64,000 nt of DNA from Spizellomyces punctatus DAOM BR117 (taxonomy: Eukaryota; Chytridiomycota; Chytridiomycetes; Spizellomycetales; Spizellomycetaceae): positions 1,612,476 through 1,676,475 of the forward strand of contig NW_015971540.1 in the NCBI RefSeq assembly GCF_000182565.1, read 5' to 3'. The first letter of the stretch is position 1, and every line of letters starts with the position of its first letter. The notes under the pieces are model-generated. The model was not told where the DNA came from, did not search any database, and saw nothing but the letters and a program-made list of their open reading frames with translations. Of this stretch, positions 38,291 to 51,116 are shown one piece after another. The position numbers and the translations under genes were made by a program.

Positions 38291-41126
38291 ATGGACTTTG
38301 GTAACAGTCGTCCCACTGGAGAACAAAATGTCAAGGTGTCTTATCAGTATCATCGTACGTTACTTGAGCGTCCGTTTGTGATTTTCAACCCCTATTTTAC
38401 AACATGATCGCTCACACTCAACTTATCGGGATATTTGCAGCTGACATTGGGCACTACCACTATGGGGAAAAGCATTACATGAAGGTGAGCAGCGCATTTG
38501 CTACTTGTCTATTTGGACCCTATTAACGCGAATATAACACCCTCTCTTATGGAAAGCCTGCCCGAGTCAAGATGACACACAGCTTGGTCACCGCTTATGG
38601 GCTGCAAAAGAAAATGGAAGTTTCGGTACGTTGCTGTGGCGCCTGGAAATATGTGAGCCGTGGTGCTAATTTCGCCCACCCGAAGACGCCGACTCCTGCC
38701 ACTTTCAAGGAGATGAGCAAGTTTCACTCTGACGACTATTTAGATTTCCTTCGACGAGGTGGGTGCACTTGTTACGACGCCTCGGTACGAAGGCAGCTTT
38801 GGACGATAACGATCGAAGAATCTAATGAGTTTTGCACGGTTGATATCTAGTTACACCCGAGGATACAGACGAGATCATGAAGTATCAGGCGCGATTTAAT
38901 GTGGGCGATTTCTGTCCAGATTGTCCGGTATTTGAAGGCCTTTACGAGTTTTGCTCCCTGTCTGCTGGCGGTTCCATCGGTGAGAATGGCGGTTATATGT
39001 TAGGGTCTGCCGATCAACAACACTAACGTTTTTGGAAGCCGGAGCAAAGAAATTGAACAACGGACAAGCAGATATAGCTATCAACTGGGGCGGCGGGTTG
39101 CATCACGCAAAACGTGGCGAGGCCTCTGGCTTTTGTTATGTAAACGACATTGTCCTTGCAATTCTCGAACTACTCAAGTATGCATCCGCCTTATTTCTGG
39201 AACGATGTGTCTGTGCTAAATTGCTCATTGTCATCAGGTACCATCAACGGGTTCTCTACATAGATACCGACGTACATCATGGCGACGGTGTGGAGGAGGC
39301 TTTCTACACCAACGATCGGGTGATGACGGTTTCGATTCACAAATTTGGAGAATTCTTCCCTGGTACCGGTGCTTTAAATGTTAGTCAAAGGATTTGGAGC
39401 AGTAGCGTGAGCTTTACCTTAACTGACCGTCACTTGCAGGATGTCGGCATCGGCAAAGGCAGGAATTATTCTGTGAACGTACCGTTGAATGACGGTAAGT
39501 CGAACAATATTGATTCCTTTACCTACCGGCGGACTGACGAAGGTATTTCCAAATCATAGGGATTGATGATCAGTCGTACGAACATCTATTTCGTTCGGTG
39601 AGTGGTTTTTGTTGCCGTGTGGATTGCCCTGTACGCGACTTGACTTGCGCTTCCCGTAGGTGATATCACATGTCATGGAATGGTATAGGCCGGGTGCTGT
39701 GGTACTGCAGCTTGGCGCAGATTCGCTAGTAGGTGACCGATTAGGTGCTTTCAATCTGTCAATGCGAGGTAACGATCCCATTATCTGAATTAAACAAACG
39801 CAGTTATCTGACAATTTTTTCTCACAGGTCATGCACAGTCTGTTGAATTCTTAAAGACTTTCAATGTCCCACTTATTTTGGTGGGAGGTGGAGGCTATAC
39901 GGTTCGAAATGTTGCACGCGCATGGTGCTACGAAACCAGTCTAGCGGTCGGCGTGGAGGTACCCGAAGGTACGCGTGCGAATTGAACCCTGCAATCACCA
40001 GAAATGCACGCTGACCACATTTTTGCGTTTAGATTTACCGTACCACGAATATTACGAGTATTATTGCCCCGAATATCGATTAGACATCCCAGCTAGTAAC
40101 ATGGAGAATTTGAACACACGGGATTATCTCGAAAAGATAAAGTACGTTTAGATGCGAGTTGTCAAATTTAGAGATGGACTAAACCAACTGGGAATTGCCA
40201 GGATTGCAACAATTGAAAACTTGCGACATGTAGCGCATGCTCCGAGCGTGCAAATGCATCGTAAGAAGCCATCATGCGTAGGTTACCAATACGGTTCGAG
40301 GCTGATATGTGTTTCCAGATGTTCCGTACGATGACTGGTCATCAGACGATGATGAGGAAGAAAATAACAAGGACGAGCGGATAACACGTGAGTGGGTTGA
40401 TGAGTCTGGTACTCTACAACGGGTAATTTAATTTCGATTCCCGCAGAGACGATGTCAGATAAGTATCGAATCCCCGACAATGCCTTGTCCGACTCCGAAG
40501 ACGAAGGTGTAGGTGGACGAAGAGATCGACAATCATACCGAAACGCAAAGCATAAGGAGTTACGCGAACGTATTGGTGGATCTCCGCGTGGCTCGCCGGC
40601 CCCTCGACGCACGCTGCGTGATCGGACGGCGAAAAGAGAATCTGAAGAGATGACTTCGATTATACAGTCTCCCAAAGCCACGGATATGTCCGCAAACGAA
40701 CCAAAAGGGACCACGATTATGGATATTGTGGCTAAGGAAGAGCTGGAACAAACCCCACAATTGGCGGAGGATGACGATGCTAATATGGCGGATGCGGAGC
40801 CAGACGCAGATGAAGACGTCATGGATCTTGACGAGGACGCGACCCCACCTGTACGTCGTACATCTCACACCTTGACAGGTGCATCCTTGCACAGCCCAAC
40901 ACCAAGTAGTCCAAACAAATTGCGTGCCGTTCAAGAACCGGTGAAGGAGGTTAGTGAGGGGAAAAGCAGCGACGAAGTGTCACATGTTGCAACAGAAGGG
41001 AACGTGAATGGCAATGGCCAGCAAGCATTTGCCACACAACAAGCATTTGCCAATGGTGCAAGCAGTACAGGTCCCAGATTTATGGAAATGAACCCGACCA
41101 ACAACCGAGAGACAAAGGAAGGGTGA
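38291..41126 (+). CDS. Class I histone deacetylase (Rpd3/HDAC1-3 group)
   Basis: Zinc-dependent lysine deacetylase of chromatin corepressor complexes. Exon 1 (38291-38354) encodes [21 protein letters not shown]; exon 2 from 38441 continues [15 protein letters not shown]. About eleven exons. Catalytic signatures are intact: [19 protein letters not shown] (the His-His pair), [16 protein letters not shown] (zinc Asp and His), [13 protein letters not shown] (zinc Asp) and [14 protein letters not shown] with its downstream ETS. The C-terminus (from about 40450) is a long Ser/acidic tail with [14 protein letters not shown], as in Rpd3/HDAC1. Oddity: the block normally NVGDDCPVF reads [12 protein letters not shown], a three-residue insertion that looks like a 9-base near-duplication (gatttctgtcca gattgtccg, about 38905). 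Some residues ([10 protein letters not shown]) are HDAC3-like, so the subgroup is open. Confidence 0.92.
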
Positions 41127-41359
41127 GGGACACGGGGTTGTTTTATCTTACGATGGGCGACGAGCTTCGTGTATATACGGGGGTGATAGTTTTTTGGGGC
41201 TTTCAACTTTGGTTGCTGTCCACATTTGCGTAATGCGTTTGTATTTTTAAGAATGCTATTAATGTTTCAGTTTTAATTCTTCTGGGGTTGTCGAGCAAAT
41301 GAGCTATCCCGACGCGTAAAGCATACGCCGTGACGCCCACGAACTGTATCACATGTCAC

Positions 41360-43020
41360 TTATTCTTCCTTTTCCGTCTCTTGCGGCTCGTGAAGATCCT
41401 CAATGGATCCCACCATACCAGTATCAGCACTATCTTGCGACTCTAATGGCGGCGTGGGCCCCCGTTCAGCAACTTGCTGTGTCTCACTTTCCTCTGACGA
41501 TTGCAGGTTCGATCGTCGCCGCAACTCTTGACCGTACGCTGATTTCGCGAACAGAAGCTCGTCTGGAACAGACGCACGATGCCGCTTAAGCAGACTTGCT
41601 GTGGGTGAATCCATGTCTTGGGATCGTCTGCTGTCCCCGAACCCGAGATGCTCATAGCTCTTTGGTGCGTTGAGATGGTCGCACTTCATGCATCGAAAGC
41701 CTAGAGGACACAGATCCATCAGCCAATTGCAAATAGGTTTGTCAGATGATTACCTCCACTTACGAGCAGTTGCGTATGCGTCCGGCGGAACCAAACCATT
41801 GTGTGTGAAGCATTCTTCACATATCAATGCATATTTACTTGCTGGTCCTTCACTCTCACCGATCATAATGTCAATCACCTTGTCAAACCATCCCTTTGGT
41901 GAAGGAGTGTGTGCACCTAATCCAGATTTTAGCAAACTACCTTTTCGACGTACAACACCGAAGCGTACCGCGTGCAGGAATCATCATATTGATGTCAGGT
42001 GTGGGGGATAGCGGCGAAGGCCTGTCGACGGGGAATGGGGTTACTGTTTTTCAAATATGTTACAACGGGAGAGCAGAACATAGTCAGTATCTATTCATAT
42101 GATCATCAAAGAGACTGTTATATCAACCTGGAGTGTTCATCGATGCGACCATCTGGGGAGTACTCGACGGCTCAAGACGTTGGGACAGAGTGGAAGGTTT
42201 TGTTAAAACTTGCGCGGCATTAGGAGTTTGCATGGGTGTGCCCTATACCGGAAGGTTGGGACACAGATACTGAATCATAAAAACCAATCGACCTCACCGG
42301 TTGCGGCTTGTTTCGCATCCTTTCCTTAGTGGGTGTGTCATAACGCTCAATAAGGCCCTTGGTTTTGTAATAGGCGGTTTTCTTCTTCAGATCTTCGATC
42401 TGGTCGTCATGAGAACTATCAGCGACGATGAACAATGACTTGGACAATGTCCAATGTGCATACCTTTTCCTTCTGCTTTGCTTTCAGATTTTCAAGGTAT
42501 TCCACTGGAAGAGTGAGATTAGTATCAGTGATGATGGCTGTTTGAGGGGGAATGTACACTCACGTTCATGCTTTTCTTTAGTGCTGTACCAATACCGGAT
42601 CAACCGGTGAACTATATATATACTAAAGTGTGACATTAGCTTAGCGAGAATGCAAAAACAGCAATATACTAAGCGCGGATTTCTTTACCATGGGGCACCT
42701 AGTACAACGAAACCCGTCTTCCACAGCCATATATCCCACGGATCTCCTCGCGGTTTGAGATAAGTGAAGTACGCGACTAGAACGAATACATAGACTGGGA
42801 TAGAGTAATACAGCCACGCAAACTTGAGTTTTCTTTCTCGCATATGTAATTCAGATAGCCGTATTTCTGCATGGCGGATCCTCTCGTCCAGCACCGCCAA
42901 GGCCTTCTCCCAATCGCTGTCATCCTGAATGGACATGTTCAGATACATAGAAGGCTATTCTGGGGGCATCATCGTGTCCTATCGCACCTTCCGCTTTAAC
43001 CAGGACAGTAGCCCGACCAT
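41360..43020 (-). CDS. LNP1: Lunapark (Lnp1), ER three-way-junction protein
   Basis: ER membrane protein that stabilises tubule junctions. A first short exon (43020-42988) gives MVGLLSWLKRK; a 63-nt intron (donor gtgcga, acceptor ccattcag at 42925) leads to DDSDWEKALAVLDERIRHAEIRLSEL, a coiled coil. Two membrane segments follow (FAWLYYSIPVYVFVLVAYFTYL and WLWKTGFVVLGAPW plus the next exon). Then comes the family block QIEDLKKKTAYYKTKGLIERYD (about 42390), and WFDKVIDIMIGESEGPASKYALICEECFTHNG leading to FRCMKCDHLNAPK, the Lunapark Cys4 zinc finger (two CxxC pairs). The C-terminal tail is acidic and ends ETEKEE. Co-directional with SEB1 upstream. Confidence 0.9.
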
Positions 43021-43284
43021 ATCTTCCTTCTTTTTTTCAATCAAAGGTTCATAGACGAAGCCGATATCCTTTCTGATACGGACGAGTTGGTTAAAAGACT
43101 TTCACATATGATCCATCATACGGGCAAATTTGAGAGCAATGGGCAGGATCTTGTTCAAGCCTCGATATATCAAACGCCAGGCGTCACCAAATTAGGTTTC
43201 ATACGTCGTTGATCCCAGATCAGACTCTGCACGGTGAGTGCAACAAGACCTCTATCTAACGCCGGTCAATTTGCTCTTCCCGCT

Positions 43285-43671
43285 TCAAGGAGCCATTTCC
43301 AATTCGCCAGAGTGCAGAGAAATGACTTCACAGGAGCCATCGGAAGCGTAGGCCAATGCCTTGAGTGCCGTCGGATGAAACCTCTTCACCAGTAATTTCC
43401 ACCCTATTTGACCAAGAATCCTTCCAGCTTCCAACCATCTACCGGCTCTATCACCTACCGGTTTCCCAAGTAAAAGTGGATGAAATCTGGCAAAATGCTG
43501 GCGGGGCGACCGGGACGCTGTCAGTGACGCTATTGAATCAAACCGGCAAAGTGCATTGGCATCATAATACATTTGAAATGCAAACCACATTACAGCAGGT
43601 TTCAAATTACAATGGGGAAGATAAACAAAAACGACAATTGCAACAAATACTACAAGTTTTCCTGCTGTCAT
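43285..43671 (-). CDS. Doubtful small reading frame between Lunapark and SEB1
   Basis: An intronless frame of 128 codons with ATG at 43671, overlapping the SEB1 stop by three bases (ATGA). It would start MTAGKLVVFVAIVVFVYLPH, a signal-anchor-like segment, and end SLHSGELEMAP. The opposite strand is also open over the same bases, so the openness may be compositional. No family is recognised. It may be the SEB1 3' UTR plus the Lunapark promoter instead. Confidence 0.2.
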   Translation of the reverse strand: MTAGKLVVFVAIVVFVYLPHCNLKPAVMWFAFQMYYDANALCRFDSIASLTASRSPRQHFARFHPLLLGKPVGDRAGRWLEAGRILGQIGWKLLVKRFHPTALKALAYASDGSCEVISLHSGELEMAP

Positions 43672-46600
43672 TCCCAGCGTGAACGCCTACGCCGACTGTC
43701 ATCTTCATCCCCTCCGTGGTCGTGGCGGTCATCTTGCCTTTCCCCATCATCTTCTCGCCTGGTGTCTCGCCCATCTGTATCCGGAGAGTACTGCCGTTTT
43801 CTCGGCACCATCCCGCCCGGCGGCCCATTCCATCCAGGTGGCGGCCCCCACGCTGGCCTTGCCCCAGGACCACCATGATACATACCCGGTCCGCGACCCC
43901 AGTGTGGTGGCGGTCCGCCTCCAGGACGCATACCATGTGGTCCTGCTGGAGGCATTCCATATCCGGGTCCATAGTTTGGAGGAGGGTGTTGATAGGGCCA
44001 GTCGTACGATCGACGGGGATGTTGTCCAGATTCTCCACCACCATCGCTAGGACCGTTCGCCTCGCGATCTTCTGAAGTATGCTTCGCCTCGTTTGTGGAA
44101 TTGACTTCTTCGGTATCGTCTCCGCCGCCCAATACAACGATATGCTCTTCGCCTCGATCTTGAGTTTGCCGGTTACGCCACCGTTCATCATCACGCTCGT
44201 CATACTGGCGATCTGTGACAACCATGATCTCTGTCCCTCGTCCTGATGGGGACATCTGTGGGTATTGATGGTGCGGTGGTCGGGGCATTCCCATGGCCAT
44301 ATTGGGAAAGGGCGGCTGGAGACCAGCTGGCACACCGTCCCGGTTACCCATCCAAGGTGTTTGCTGCATTTGCTGCATACCCGGTTGCACAAATGGGCGT
44401 GCCATGTGAGGAGTGCTTTGGTTAAAGCCTCCTCGGTCTCGCTGTTGCTGAGCCGCCACGAATCCAGGCGCAAACGGGATCTGACCGCTCGCATACTTTC
44501 CCTTGCACACATCCCCCTTTTGAGGCCAGCCAAAATCGGGTTCTTCTACCACCATTCCACCCTCGATAGGTCCTCCACCACGTGTGGATTGTGAGATTGT
44601 CCGCTTCTCGGTGTCTGTCATGCGCGCCAAAGGGAACAATGTTTCTCCGGTGGTATAGTCAAAAAATTCTTTGGGACCATATCCACATCCCCAACCCATC
44701 TGCAGCATTTCCGTTCTTTTAGCAAATCATGAAAAATAATATTAGAAAAATTGATAATCACCTTAAGCATTGTACCATTATACTGGTACTTATGAAACCG
44801 ATCTTTGACCAGGTCCGCCTCGGCGCGGGTCAGAAGTTTAACAAATGCATTGAATTTAGGATAGTTTACCTGCCAAAATCATCGTGAGTTTTATGTGTCC
44901 CTCAGAGGTCCAGATCGGTAACCTACTGTTACAGTATCGACACGCGCTATAGTTTCGAAGAGGTCTCGAACATTTTCCTTTGTAATATTGGGGGTGATGC
45001 CCCCTACATATACGGTTCGTGTCAGAACTGAAAATAAAGGTTAGCGGGTTAGCACTATTCCTCGGTCCGCGCTGCGTGCTTCAAATCATTTTACTTTTCA
45101 TAAACTCCTTTGGTAGTGAAGGATCTACAAATCCTGGCAAACAGTCTCCCGGCCGAGCTGGTACTGCACCTTGTGCAGCCGCCTGCGTCCAAGGTGAAAC
45201 TGGCTGTGCTCCTTCTCGATCGCTACCCACTACTGGAATTGGTCGACCGATAGGGGCCAACGACTTGCCATCGTTCTGCATTCGCCCTTCTAACGAAGGA
45301 TGCTGTGCATATTGATGCAGCATGGATTGCTGAGACTGTGGGGGGCCTCCTCCAGCCCGGTTCGGAAAGTTGGAGCTTTCAGAGCCCATTGATCCGAGAT
45401 TTGTTTGGCCTTGCCCCATTGGATTCTGGTGCTGTGCAGCGTGCGTGGATTGGCTTCCCCATGGCGTTGAAGATACCGCATCTCTGATCGACCCACTTGG
45501 GAAACTTGCAGGTTGGTGTGTGGCGGTGACGTTGGATTGTGCACTAATTTAGTGAGAAGGTTGTCGATTCGATGCAAGCGGGCAGATGCCAGGAGGAAAT
45601 AATGGTATATGGGGAAAAGAGAAGAGAGATATTGATGATTAGAAAAAGGACACGATTCCAAGACGTTCGCAAAAGATATACTAGCGATGTAATAGAACAG
45701 TTTATTAAGCCAAACACAATTACAACGCAGAATATAGTTACGGTCATGCCTGTTCATATAGGTATCCGCTTTCTACATAGACTGCAGGTACCATGTCTCA
45801 CGGAAGACCATTATATCATTGCGGCAACGTATAAACCGATGACCGCATACAGCCTCGCTTTCAACAGCACGCGCAAGTGTATCAAAAAACAGACACAAAA
45901 CACTACTTACGTTCCAACTCCAGAACTCGTCACTTTCTTGACGTCCTCTTCATCACCATAATCGAAGTCATTCGGATTGGCTGATTGGCCAATCGATGTT
46001 GAAGCCGCACTTACGTGTTGTTTTGTAATACTATTATCAGCAATGTCTCCTGACGATGAATTTAGGCTTGGGGTCGCCTGTAACGAAGCAGTCAATGAGC
46101 CCACTACTGGATTGTTGGATACCATGGGAAGTCCCGCTAAAAGCAGCTGGGCAATAGCTGCTTGTTGGCTTTGTACAGAAGGCTGCTGTGGAAGGGCGGC
46201 CTGGTTTTGAAGCAAAGGCAATAACGAAGCAACGTCCAGATTACCACCTAAGCCGGGGACCGCTGACTGCCCCAAAGCACCAAGTGCGCCCAACAAAGAT
46301 GTAGCATCTAACCCTGCTGAAGGTAGTCCAGCCGGCTGCTGTGGGGCCGACGTTGCTTCTGGCCCTCCTATCGACCCATTGTTCAAGCGTGGATCTGTGC
46401 CGATGATACCAGTTCCATTATTTGAATTATTGGATACTCGAGGATCGCCCAATCCAGCGGATGCGATGACCGTAGGACCTTACCAGCGAACAAGTTATAC
46501 AATTAAAAATCTGAGTGTTTCCGACATAATTCCCTATCACCGTACGACCGATAAACACTACATTCAGCCAATACTCTACCTGGTGCCTCCGCATGTCCTT

Positions 46601-47300
46601 CCGTGAAATACTGCTTTTCCAAAGCAGTGACTTGTTCCACATTGAAAAGTCCAGATCTTTTCCACAGTCCTACAGTTCGTTTGACACGATCCTGCCAGGT
46701 TTATAAGATGAGATAATGCCACAAGAGCACTGGCATGCATTCACATACCTTGTCTTTTGGTGGGGCCTGAAGGAGATGAGGAATAAAGGTATCCAGCTTC
46801 TCCTCAAATCGCGCTATATAGACTTTTCCATCCTCGGGATGCTTTGCGGCAGCACGTGCAATGGAGTCGATGGTGTAAAGACCAGCCAGTTTTAGCTCTG
46901 GCGGACATTTCTGAATGAATTTTTCGATGCTATAAACAATGTTCTTGTAGTTCTGCGCAAAGGGCAAAGGATATGTTAGGGGCGCTCCCGACAAGTACAT
47001 AGGAAACAACCATCTTATGCAAGCAACGGCGCCTGTTTCACAAGGCTAGAGTCAAAGCATGCGACGGATCATCTCCATCCCTTTCCAGCAAAACTTTATG
47101 AGCGGAATCGCAGCTTTTTCCAGCACTTGGGACAAACATTTTGCCCGCTTCCAGTACCGTCATGTATCCAGCCATCTCACCTTTGCGTGCTTGATGGCAA
47201 GTTTTGTCAAAGAACTGATCTTTGACGCCGAAACGGGTAACTTTGTCTCGTATAGCGAGTGAAGCTCCTTGTCAAACTCAAGGGTATCCCGGAGGGACAT
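43668..47300 (-). CDS. SEB1: Seb1/Nrd1-like RNA-binding termination factor (CID + RRM)
   Basis: Binds the RNA polymerase II CTD and nascent RNA to direct 3'-end formation. Exon 1 from ATG 47300 gives MSLRDTLEFDKELHSLY...SSLTKLAIKHAK. Exon 2 continues the CTD-interaction domain NYKNIVYSIEKFIQKCPPELKLAGLYTIDSIARAA, followed by DRVKRTVGLWKRSGLFN. The middle is Gln/Gly/Asn-rich (about 46450-45080). The RRM is in short exons (TVYVGGITPNITKENVRDLFETI and PKFNAFVKLLTRAEADLVKDRF). The adjoining Nrd1/Seb1 half-RRM block is MGWGCGYGPKEFFDYTTGETLFPLARMTDTEKR, then GGPIEGGMVVEEPD. The tail is Pro/Gly/Met-rich and ends in an RS-like DDSRRRRSRWE. Divergent to COG5 with 270 bp between. Confidence 0.92.
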
Positions 47301-47570
47301 GGCGATGAGCGCTCAAACGTTGGTGGATCCAAAGTCTCGATGAGCAACGCTAAAAAGATTTCGATGGGATCGCCTTCCCGTTTCTCAAAGCCCCCCTTTG
47401 AGTCTTTTAGAAACCTTGTTGCTAAGCATTATCACGTGAAATGACTCATCAAGCAGCGAGCGCTTCACGAGCACCTTTTTGAGTTTGGGCCATCTTCAGC
47501 CTGGCGTGCTTCATCACACGCCAGTTCCTCCGCGAGATTCATTTTGGCAGAGGAAAAAAGTACTTTCGTT

Positions 47571-50500
47571 ATGCTGTCAGGACGACGGCCAAGTCTGCAG
47601 GTCTCTACTTCTGGTACTGGCGCTATCGAAGCTCTCCTTTCTTCGCAAGGTAAACAAACGATCTGCACGGGTGTCATTTGGTTGGGAGAGTTTACGGTGG
47701 TGGAAGTTCTTTGGTACTCATTTTTCATTGGCCTCTATTAGACTACAAAGAGTTCTCTAGCCATGGGTTTGACGCAACTCAGTATGCCAATCGCGTCATT
47801 CAGGCACCTGCAGATAGCCCATTTCACGGAATGGATATTGCCACGGCGTTGGCAAAGCTGAATTTTGGCATTGAGCATCTGAACAAGCATATCCATGATC
47901 AGGTAAGATTGAGAATGGGTGGAATGTAGTATCTAGCAGCGCATTTTGTTTATCAGCCTGTGAAAATGAATCCTCTTCTGTCCATTCCAGGTTGCAAGTC
48001 ACTATGAAGATCTATTGCAACAGGTCACGGGCTTATCGCACATTGAGGAGGTTTTGTCAACTGTCAAGAGCGGACTGGGCTCTCTAAATGCATCTTTTGA
48101 AAGGTACTCCGGCAAGTATGCGAAAAACACGGTTGGACAAGCGGCTCACTGTCGGCCTTGAGGCCACATTACTTAGAGTACGCGAGAAGATAGTAGATCC
48201 ATATCAGCAGATGAGAGATAAGAGTGTGCAATTGGACCGGATACAACGAACAGCCGAGGTGCTGCGTCGCATAATACGCTTTATGTACTTGCTACGCCGG
48301 CTCGAATTGTTAATGCCTGGAGGGGAGCGGGAACTACCAAAGGCGGCTCTTACCGTTAGTGAAATGGGTAAGCTCATTACAATGCCGACGCTAGTTCACA
48401 AGAGACTAGTATCTGACGATATTCTGCGCTAGATGCCATTATAGCCGATGAGGACCTTCACGGTATTGCCATTATCGAGTCAGAAAGTGATCTTGTAACT
48501 CAGGCGAAGGAGCGAATTACCACCGAAGGGGAACAGTTACTACTGCGCGGGTTGTCTGCACAGGTGCGTGGATGGTCGTCTAACGTGTGTTGACATTGTC
48601 GTACTGATTTTATTGGTAGACCGCAGATATAGCAACAGGTCTTCAAGTTTTCTTTAACTTGGGACAGCTCGCATCGAAGACTCGACAGCTTGTAGAGCAA
48701 ATGTTACAGAGCATTACTAAGGACATTCAAGCGGCGCTGGACGTCGTCAAGTTGAACAAAGAAATTAAAGGTACATCCGGTAATCCGAATAAGCGGACAA
48801 ACTTTAGACATGGCCTAATTATGCTATCTGTAGAGGCGTCCCTGGCCGGTGACTCTGCACGCCGTCCTGGCGACACCCCTTTTTTGAGTTCATCCGCATC
48901 CGCAAGCAATGGGCTATGGAGCAGACTGGAACGTCTGATGGACAGCATCTTCGAAAATGCTAATAAAGTAAAACATTCCTTGCAGAAACGTGCCTCCGCT
49001 ATGGATCTGTTCTGATTAACATATGTGCCAGATATACCAACTTGAGAAAGTGCTTGGACGGAAGCGTGACCCTGTAACGCATGTCCTTTTCTTGGACGAG
49101 GTCAACAAAGTACGACTGCTGGATATCGGACTTCATATTTTTGAGTCATGTTACACTGACACCGCTATTATTAGGGAATCAACGGAGACTTGCTCGATTA
49201 TTTCTGGAAGGGGCTATCAGCCTCTTTAGAACGCGAAATTCGTCTTGCCACAAAAGGTGCGCGAGCGAGAAGGAATCATACTCATTTCAAATACATCAAG
49301 CGCTTACTGTGGTGGATCTTCAGCGTCACAATTTCTTCTCCACGCCTTTCAAACCGGTTACCCCCGGCTCTTGCGGCTAGTGCATAACGTCTTCACACGG
49401 CTTTCTGTTGTCAGCGGGATTGATTACAGTGACGAGACGCAAAGGTATAGGAGATCACTAAACATGTCCGCGATGCCTCTAGCTTATTCACTTCCTCTTC
49501 CTTGTTGTTTGCAAGGCCAGACAGTCTTTTAATTCTTCGAACTTTATCTCCATTCGAAGGGGCATACCTATCCCGGTCTCTTTCACGACTTCTTGAACCT
49601 GTCAATACAGCATTTCCTGAAAGGCCTGGGCCTGGCGTGAGACCGGTTCCTAGTCGAGATGACGTGGACAAAATCATAAGAGCGTTGAGCAGGTCCGTTC
49701 GTTGGGTAAAATTGATACCAAGTACAGACCAGTAATCATTCCATTTGTCAAGAATAGTGAGATGGAGGTAGCGAAATTCGATGCACACCTGGTAAAGGCT
49801 GTATCAAAGAATGGCAATAAAGCTATAAGAATGTATGCTGTCAAGTGCGAGCAGTTGGTAGGTTGACCACGCATTGCAGATTTTCCATCTCTTTCATTTT
49901 CTTTTTAAATAATGTCTTTGCTAGTATGGTGCAGAAGCACATGTACAGTTCAGTGGAACCGGTCCGGCCTCACAGTCCCAAGCTCTTGTCATTGAGATTA
50001 TCAACTCGTTGTGGTGGATGCAGCAGAGCCTCTTGCGTCTTCTGGAAGAGTTTGAAAAGGGAGCCAGTGACGATCCTTTGAGCGACGCCGCCCAGGTGAA
50101 GTCCCTTGTCGTTGCGCCAAACGGGCAAGGTTGTTGACTCATTATTGCATCTCACCAGGGCTTATCCAAAACGCTGCAGAATATCGTGGAACGAAGTTTC
50201 AATCAGATTACTCGAGATATGGAAAATGTGCTCATGAAGATACATAGGGAAGATTTTGCGAGGTTGGTGGCATCAAATTACCTTACATCTTACTAGGCCT
50301 AACAATTGCGGTGCATGTAGTCGACACGCGTCGCCTTCACGGGGACCTGTGGAATCATCCACAAGTCAGTACGTGGTAGAGTTTGCCACTAGAATTCGAT
50401 GGCTTCATCGAGAGCTCCTGTCAAAATTGCAGTGTGGCAAGGATTCACGCGAGTGGTATGCAAGTGCCATACAGAAACAGTATTATTAATCGCAATACCC

Positions 50501-51092
50501 ACTAATATGACATGTAAAAAAAGGATTCGGGCACTTGGACAGCGTGTCGTCGACTTTTTCCTCCGCCATGCTAGCTTAATACGACCCAGTAATGAAGTCA
50601 TTGGACGATTATTGGCTGGAGACATGACCCAATTAGAGTTTGTTCTGAGCCAGTGGTTCGGAGCAATGGGAATGAAGCTGGAGCGAGATCTAGGTGATAG
50701 CTACAGGGCTCTGCGGACGTTCAGGTTTGTTTTGGGCCTTGTGGTTGTGAACATACTATTTCTTAACGCATGCGGATATCAGACATTTGCCTTTTCTGGA
50801 TCTCGATCAAGTACGGGATTTGTCTCGAAGCCAAACACTGCCACCTCTTATTTTGCTCCAGCACCTACTTGCCCGCTCACATCCATCCATACCCTCTCCC
50901 ATGCTCCTGTACGGCTGGAGTGCAACACAATACAGTGAATGGCTAGATCTTCATTCTACCCAAGAAGCCATGCAACTACTAGATCGATGCTTGGATAGTT
51001 ATGCAGACGAAATGAAGCGCAGGGGAGACAGATCATTATGCCCTGAGTTCAATGCTGCAAAAGAGATAGTGAAGCAGAACACAAAGAAATAG
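47571..51092 (+). CDS. COG5: Conserved oligomeric Golgi complex subunit 5 (Cog5)
   Basis: Tether subunit of lobe B of the COG complex, needed for retrograde intra-Golgi traffic. Exon 1 from ATG 47571 (MLSGRRPSLQVSTSG...) joins at an acceptor ctctattag to DYKEFSSHGFDATQYANRVIQ, the family N-terminus. Further exons give HYEDLLQQVTGLSHIEEVL, VREKIVDPYQQMRDKSVQLDRIQRTAEVLRRIIRFMYL, VLGRKRDPVTHVLFLDEV, LSPFEGAYLSRSLSRLLEPVNTAFP, FFLRHASLIRPSNEVIGRLLAGDMTQLEF and SQWFGAMGMKLERDLGDSYRALRTFR. All lie in the usual Cog5 order. About 15-18 exons; the end is EIVKQNTKK with stop at 51090. Length is about 800 residues, typical for Cog5. Confidence 0.92.
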
Positions 51093-51116
51093 ACATTGGG
51101 CGGGTGTGTTGTATTT

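Noticed and set aside
43365-43682. Plus-strand frame opposite the SEB1 3' end
   Set aside because: It begins with GTG, overlaps the coding 3' end of SEB1 and has no recognisable features.
47059-47444. Plus-strand frames upstream of COG5
   Set aside because: They overlap the first exon of SEB1 on the minus strand, which matches the CID N-terminus; they are shadows.
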